Assembly: GCA_937872475.1 (NCBI GenBank)
Contig: CALMSY010000025.1
Location: forward strand, 1-64,000
Direction: 5' to 3'
DNA: 64,000 bases
DNA from: 67-14 sp020438345
GTDB taxonomy: Bacteria > Actinomycetota > Thermoleophilia > Solirubrobacterales > 70-9
Part shown: in pieces, positions 60,098 to 64,000 of the stretch
Layout: each line of letters opens with the position of its first letter
How positions within the stretch are numbered: position 1 is the stretch's first letter
Program-made: the position numbers and the translations under genes
Notes under the pieces: generated by a model
What the model saw: only the letters and a program-made list of their open reading frames with translations
Told to the model about the DNA's origin: nothing
Database searches by the model: none

Positions 60098-61123
60098 TTG
60101 GATCTCGGTGGGACCGCGGTCGCGCTTGATGGGTTTGGTGTAGAAGCCGGCTTTGATGTGCTGGCCGCCGGTGTCCGGCTTGCGGCCGCTGATGGAATCA
60201 GGTTGAGGGTTTTCGGGCCCTCCTCAGAGATCGACCTCGACGGCGTCGAAGGAGTCGAGTTGATCGATACCACCGATCAGGTGTCAAACGAAGATGATCC
60301 GGTCGCTGCTGTGCGGGGCCGGCCCGAGTCTTCGATAGTGAGGGCGGTTGCCGACGTTGCGGCCGGAAACTCGGAGGCGGTGGTCAGTTGCGGGTCGACC
60401 GGGGCCACCTTGGCAGCTTCGCTTTTCGGTTTGAAACGCTCTCGCGGTGTGAAGCGACCGGCGCTCGCCGCCCAGGTTCCGCTGCCGGGCCGCACCGTGG
60501 TGTTTCTGGACGTCGGAGCCAACGTGGACGTAAGGGCCCAGCATCTGATCCAGTTTGCCTGGCTTGGAGCTGCCTTCTCGAAGTCGGTCCTGGGCGTTCG
60601 GCGCCCCGAGGTCGGCCTGCTTTCGGTTGGCGAAGAGGCCGGCAAGGGCAGGGCCGAGGTGGTTGAGGCCCACGAAGCACTGACCCGGGCGAAGGAGTTC
60701 GACTTCATCGGCAACGTCGAGGGTCGGGACGTTCCCGCCGCTGTAGCCGACGTGGTTGTAACCGACGGCTTTACCGGGAACGTGGTGCTGAAGGCGATGG
60801 AAGGGACGGTCAAGACGGTGGTCGGCGCGATTTCCGATGCGGCTCGCAGGAACCCGCTTTCTGCGGCCGGAGGCCTGATGCTGAAACCGGCGCTCGGCGG
60901 TCTGAAGCGGGAACTTCATCCGGATACGACTGGTGGGGCCATTTTGCTCGGGTTGCGGAAAACCGCGGTAGTAGGTCATGGCAGCTCCGGCGCTGAAGGG
61001 GTTGCGAATGCAGTCCGTGTGGCGGCCCGTTCTGCCCGTGTGGACGTTCCCGGCTTGACCGAGGAGTTGCTTCATCGGGTCGGAGCCAACCGTGGATCGA
61101 TCGAATCCGGCGGGGACGTCTGA
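60098..61123 (+). CDS. plsX: Phosphate acyltransferase PlsX, variant N terminus
   Basis: PlsX converts acyl-ACP to acyl phosphate for phospholipid synthesis. The 341-residue protein has CGSTGATLAASLFGLKRSRG, FLDVGANVDVRAQHLIQFA, VGLLSVGEEAGKG and VVTDGFTGNVVLKAMEG, all characteristic. The N-terminal DAMGGDxAP motif of the family is replaced by ALDGFGVEAG. The start is TTG 60098; no better upstream start is seen. acpP follows 13 bp later. Confidence 0.9.
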   Translation: MDLGGTAVALDGFGVEAGFDVLAAGVRLAAADGIRLRVFGPSSEIDLDGVEGVELIDTTDQVSNEDDPVAAVRGRPESSIVRAVADVAAGNSEAVVSCGSTGATLAASLFGLKRSRGVKRPALAAQVPLPGRTVVFLDVGANVDVRAQHLIQFAWLGAAFSKSVLGVRRPEVGLLSVGEEAGKGRAEVVEAHEALTRAKEFDFIGNVEGRDVPAAVADVVVTDGFTGNVVLKAMEGTVKTVVGAISDAARRNPLSAAGGLMLKPALGGLKRELHPDTTGGAILLGLRKTAVVGHGSSGAEGVANAVRVAARSARVDVPGLTEELLHRVGANRGSIESGGDV

Positions 61124-61136
61124 TAGGAAACATGTG

Positions 61137-61382
61137 ATGAATCGTGACGATGTCATGGAACTGGTCCGCACTCATCTCGCAGCGGAACTGGAGATCTCAC
61201 CCGACCGGATTCAGGAGGAGACCCGCTTCAAGGATGATCTCGACGCGGATTCTCTTGACCTCCAGGTGCTGGTCATGGAACTCCAGGACGAATATGGAAT
61301 CGTGATCTCCGAGCAGGAGGGAACAACGATCAAGAACGTGAAGGATGCCGTTGACTTTGTCCTGGCTAAGACGGGCGCGTGA
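61137..61382 (+). CDS. acpP: Acyl carrier protein
   Basis: The 81-residue acidic protein carries fatty acyl chains on phosphopantetheine attached to the Ser in DLDADSLDLQVLVMEL. The ATG 61137 (MNRDDVMEL) gives the canonical length. It sits between plsX and rnc as in many bacteria. fabD and fabG are not in this cluster. Confidence 0.95.
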   Translation: MNRDDVMELVRTHLAAELEISPDRIQEETRFKDDLDADSLDLQVLVMELQDEYGIVISEQEGTTIKNVKDAVDFVLAKTGA

Positions 61383-62109
61383 CCGGGACGCAGAACTGGA
61401 ATCGACCACTGCCAACGGCAGCGGCCTCTCTGACAACACCGGTCTTCGCCAACTGATCGAAGGTCTCCCGGAGCAGCTGCGAAAGGAAGCCCTGACCCAT
61501 TCTTCGTGGGCGACGCAACGGACCGGCTCCTACGAGCGGCTGGCCCTGCTCGGCGATGCGGTGCTCGGCCTTTCGGTAGTGGATGAACTTCAGCGGACTT
61601 TGCCGGACCTGAGCGCCGGAGCGCTGACCAAGATTCTCAATCAGACGGTCAGCGGCAAGGCTTGCGCGGAGGTCGGGCGGGAGCTGGGAGTCCCCGAGAT
61701 GCTGCTCGCAGCTGATCCTTCCGAAGTTGATGGAAAGCAGACCCCCGCCCGGTTGCTGCTGGAGGGGGAGCGTCCCCTGCCGGAAATCACCGAAGCAATG
61801 ATCGGTGCCTGCCACGTCCATTACGGGTTTACGGTGACATCGAACGCCGTGACCGGAGCTTTCCGGCCCCGTATGGAGGCGGTGCAGGAAACACAGTTCG
61901 ATTTCAAGTCCGCCCTGCAGGAGGCAGCCGCCAGGAAGGGCGAGACGGTCAGCTACGTGGTGGCCGGTTCGAGCGGGCCGGCCCATCAGCGGACCTATGA
62001 GGTGGTGGTCATCTATCGAGACGAGGAGATCGGCAGGGGTGAAGGGCGAAGCAAGAAGGCGGCCGGCCAGGCTGCCGCTGAACTCGCCCTGCGTCACCTT
62101 GCCGGCTGA
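61345..62109 (+). CDS. rnc: Ribonuclease III with altered catalytic residues
   Basis: RNase III cleaves double-stranded RNA in rRNA and mRNA processing. The 254-residue protein has THSSWATQ, YERLALLGDAVLGL, PEITEAMIGACHVHYG and a C-terminal double-stranded RNA-binding domain from about residue 180 (FDFKSALQEAAARKG, KKAAGQAAAELAL). The usual ERLEFLGD reads ERLALLGD, so the first-shell Glu is Ala, and the Asp of DTVEAL is Glu. The first Glu, the GD Asp and the final Glu remain. The start is uncertain: ATG 61345 overlaps acpP by 38 nt and in-frame TTG codons lie just downstream. Confidence 0.88.
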   Translation: MPLTLSWLRRARDRDAELESTTANGSGLSDNTGLRQLIEGLPEQLRKEALTHSSWATQRTGSYERLALLGDAVLGLSVVDELQRTLPDLSAGALTKILNQTVSGKACAEVGRELGVPEMLLAADPSEVDGKQTPARLLLEGERPLPEITEAMIGACHVHYGFTVTSNAVTGAFRPRMEAVQETQFDFKSALQEAAARKGETVSYVVAGSSGPAHQRTYEVVVIYRDEEIGRGEGRSKKAAGQAAAELALRHLAG

Positions 62110-62217
62110 TTTCCCCTGCACTTTGCGGACTTCAGGTATTTCCAGTCAGAGCGCGGCTTTCAGCGGATGGCGACCGGAGTTGCCTCCGTCCGGCGGAACC
62201 GGCAATCTGTAGTTCAC

Positions 62218-64000
62218 ATGTACCTGCGCTCAGTCACTATGAAGGGCTTCAAATCCTTCCCGGAGAAGACCGAGCTGGCCTTCTCGCCCGGTGTCAGCGT
62301 GATCGTCGGCCCGAATGGTTCCGGCAAGTCGAATATCACCGATGCTGTGCTGTGGGCGCTGGGTGAGCAGAGCCCTGGCGCTATCCGCGGCACCTCGATG
62401 CAGGATGTGATCTCGGTCGGAGGCAAGAATGTAGGGGCCCGGTCCGAAGCTGAAGTAGAGGTCGTGATCGACAATTCCGGCGGCCATCTCGGCGATGAAT
62501 TCTCGGAGATCTCGATCACCCGGAAACTGGATCGCAACGGGGACGGCGGCTACTGGATGAACGGGGCGAAGTGTCGGCTCGCTGACATCATCGAGCTGCT
62601 CTCCGATGCGAACCTGGGCCGGGAAATGCATTCGGTGATCAGCCAGGGAAGGGTGGATTCAATCGTCCACTCGAAGCCCCGCGAGCGCCGGTTGCTGATC
62701 GAAGAGGCAGCCGGCCTGGGGAAATTCCGCAAACGCCGCCGCCGGTCGGAACTCAAGCTGATCGCCACCCGTGACAATCTCGACCGGGCGCTCGACGTCG
62801 AACGCGAGGCGCGCAAAGCTCTCCGGCCGCTCAAGCAACAGGCCAATTCGGCTGAGATCGGTGCCCGTATCGAGCATCAGGAGCTGGAACTGAAGAGCCG
62901 GCTCGTCGTTGAGGAGCTGCGCTTCGGTGAAGCCCGGCTGGAGCAGGCGAAAGCCGAGGCCGACAAGGCACGCAACGTACGGGATGGTCTGGAAAAGCAG
63001 CTCGGTGTGGTTTCCGAGCGCCGCAGGGCAGCCGAGGAGAGGTTTGCTGAACGGGACCGGGAGCGAACCGCGATCTGGGGCATTCTGAACATGCTCCGGT
63101 CCGGCCAGGAGCAGGTTTCGATCGAGTCATCACGGGTCGCCGAACTGGGCCGTGGTCTGGCCGGCCGTCTCGAGGAGCTCCGGCTTGAACTCGCCCCGCT
63201 CACGCTGGATGTTGGCAATAGCGGCAGCGCAAGTGAACGGGCCAAGCGGCTGGTTGAAGAATTCTCGGAGGTCGATGCAGGTCTCGCGGCCGCCGCCGAA
63301 GGGCTGCGGCAGGCGCGGGCGGATGGCCCGGAATCCCGCCGGCTTGAAGCCCTGGCGGATGTCCACTCGGGTGCGGAACGAGCGACCCGACACGCCCGCC
63401 GGGCGGAAGGTCTGCTCGGAGAGCGTCATCGCGAACGGCTTGGTGAGCGGATGGCGGAAGTCGAGAAGATCTGGTCGCTGGTCACATCGATTGAAAAGAC
63501 CGCCGGGGAAACCGCCCAGGCCATCCGGGACCGCGTCGGCAGGGCCGAGCGGACCGTCATCGGGGATCAGGGTGACGCCGATGAGATCTCGGCTGAACTC
63601 AAGGCCTGCTCGGATCTTGAAGTTCAGATTCAGGCCAAGCTTCGCGCGGTGGCTGACCAGGTCACGAGCGCCGAGGTTGAGGCGGCCCATCTCGGTGACC
63701 GCCGGGCCGAGGCGGCCGGTGAGCTTGCCCGCATCTCGGAGAAGCTTGAAACGGAGATCCCGGAGCCGGAAGAGCCGCTGGATGAAGATGAACGCAACCA
63801 GATTGAGAAGCGGCTCCACAACCTGAGGGTACGCCGCGAGCGGCTGGGGCCGGTCAACCCTCTGGCCAAGAAGGAATATGAGGAAGCGCTCCAGCATGTG
63901 GAGCAACTCGTAGCCCAGCGTGAAGACACTGAGCGGGCGATGCGCGAGCTGGAAGCGGTGATCCGTGACATCGATGCGGAAATCAAGCGTTCCTTCGACG
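62218..64000 (+). CDS. smc: Chromosome segregation ATPase SMC, apparently hinge-less; 3' end beyond window
   Basis: The frame from ATG 62218 stays open to the window edge (594 codons). MYLRSVTMKGFKSFPEKTEL and Walker A GPNGSGKSNITDAVLWALGEQ (from residue 31) are typical SMC head features, as are SVISQGRVDSIVHSKPRERR and IEEAAGLGKFRKRRRR. A coiled coil runs from about residue 165. At residues 542-548 it reads RLGPVNP, then EYEEALQHVEQLVAQRED and AEIKRSFD, which in normal SMC immediately precede the C-terminal head near residue 970. No alpha/beta hinge is seen between, only charged helix. The arms are about half length. ATG 62239 is an alternative start. Confidence 0.9.
   Translation, partial: MYLRSVTMKGFKSFPEKTELAFSPGVSVIVGPNGSGKSNITDAVLWALGEQSPGAIRGTSMQDVISVGGKNVGARSEAEVEVVIDNSGGHLGDEFSEISITRKLDRNGDGGYWMNGAKCRLADIIELLSDANLGREMHSVISQGRVDSIVHSKPRERRLLIEEAAGLGKFRKRRRRSELKLIATRDNLDRALDVEREARKALRPLKQQANSAEIGARIEHQELELKSRLVVEELRFGEARLEQAKAEADKARNVRDGLEKQLGVVSERRRAAEERFAERDRERTAIWGILNMLRSGQEQVSIESSRVAELGRGLAGRLEELRLELAPLTLDVGNSGSASERAKRLVEEFSEVDAGLAAAAEGLRQARADGPESRRLEALADVHSGAERATRHARRAEGLLGERHRERLGERMAEVEKIWSLVTSIEKTAGETAQAIRDRVGRAERTVIGDQGDADEISAELKACSDLEVQIQAKLRAVADQVTSAEVEAAHLGDRRAEAAGELARISEKLETEIPEPEEPLDEDERNQIEKRLHNLRVRRERLGPVNPLAKKEYEEALQHVEQLVAQREDTERAMRELEAVIRDIDAEIKRSFD

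Noticed and set aside
62218..64000. SMC hinge loss explained by a frameshift or a broken gene
   Set aside because: Reading the whole interval gives one open frame with the N-terminal head and the pre-C-terminal-head motif in register, so a simple frameshift does not explain it; an in-frame deletion in the assembly remains possible.

Overview
The window is a gene-dense, GC-rich bacterial chromosome segment of housekeeping genes. No rRNA, tRNA, CRISPR, prophage or insertion sequence is visible. Several things suggest an actinobacterium, most likely of the class Thermoleophilia (Solirubrobacterales-like). MurE carries the DNPR motif for meso-diaminopimelate. A recG-rsmD-coaD-SepIVA-like-yceD-rpmF-rnc neighbourhood resembles the mycobacterial order. 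GTG and TTG starts are common. Many first genes have a -10 hexamer immediately before the start codon, which implies leaderless mRNAs. A secreted acylase has the basic, beta-rich C-terminal domain I associate with Solirubrobacterales. The taxonomic call is inference.

Layout. 1-10.5 kb: division and cell-wall cluster murE(partial)-murF-mraY-murD-ftsW-murG-murC-ftsQ-ftsZ; murB, ddl and ftsA are absent. 10.7-16.4 kb: glycine cleavage operon gcvT-gcvH-gcvPA-gcvPB followed by an acyl-CoA dehydrogenase, facing an HxlR-type regulator. 17.1-22.2 kb: trpS, scpA-scpB and two paralogous lipoproteins. 22.3-31.4 kb: rluB, then aromatic amino acid genes (aroH-type chorismate mutase, hisC-like aminotransferase, DAHP synthase, tyrA, aroA), a plsC-like acyltransferase on the minus strand, then cmk-der. 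31.5-37.9 kb: metK, then tkt-pgi-HAD phosphatase on the minus strand and a PH-domain membrane protein. 37.9-44.2 kb: priA-def-fmt-rsmB-zinc ribbon-rpe. 44.3-49.3 kb: secreted penicillin-acylase-like hydrolase, polysaccharide flippase and glycosyltransferase. 49.3-52.9 kb: ribD-ribE-ribBA-ribH. 52.9-64 kb: rpmB, fakA-recG-rsmD-coaD, SepIVA-like gene, yceD-rpmF-plsX-acpP-rnc and the start of smc.

The most interesting signals are these. (1) The SMC protein reaches its conserved pre-head LGPVN motif at residue 543, where normal SMCs do so near residue 970, and no hinge domain lies in between. (2) A 33-codon leader peptide ending in AAFYSYWRFI, followed by a terminator-like hairpin, lies directly upstream of DAHP synthase. 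It looks like a ribosome-mediated attenuator sensing all three aromatic amino acids. (3) TANNNT-type -10 boxes lie 6-10 nt before the start codon in front of most transcription units, sometimes driving micro-ORFs that overlap the real gene by 4 nt (rluB, cmk). (4) The 3' ends of scpB and rpe are tandemly duplicated, stop codon included. (5) RNase III has two altered metal-ligand positions. Genes cooperate as expected within operons: peptidoglycan precursor synthesis and division, glycine cleavage, condensin (scpAB here, smc at the end of the window), the shikimate branch to tyrosine, riboflavin synthesis, initiator-tRNA formylation and deformylation, and phospholipid precursor synthesis (plsX, acpP, plsC-like).
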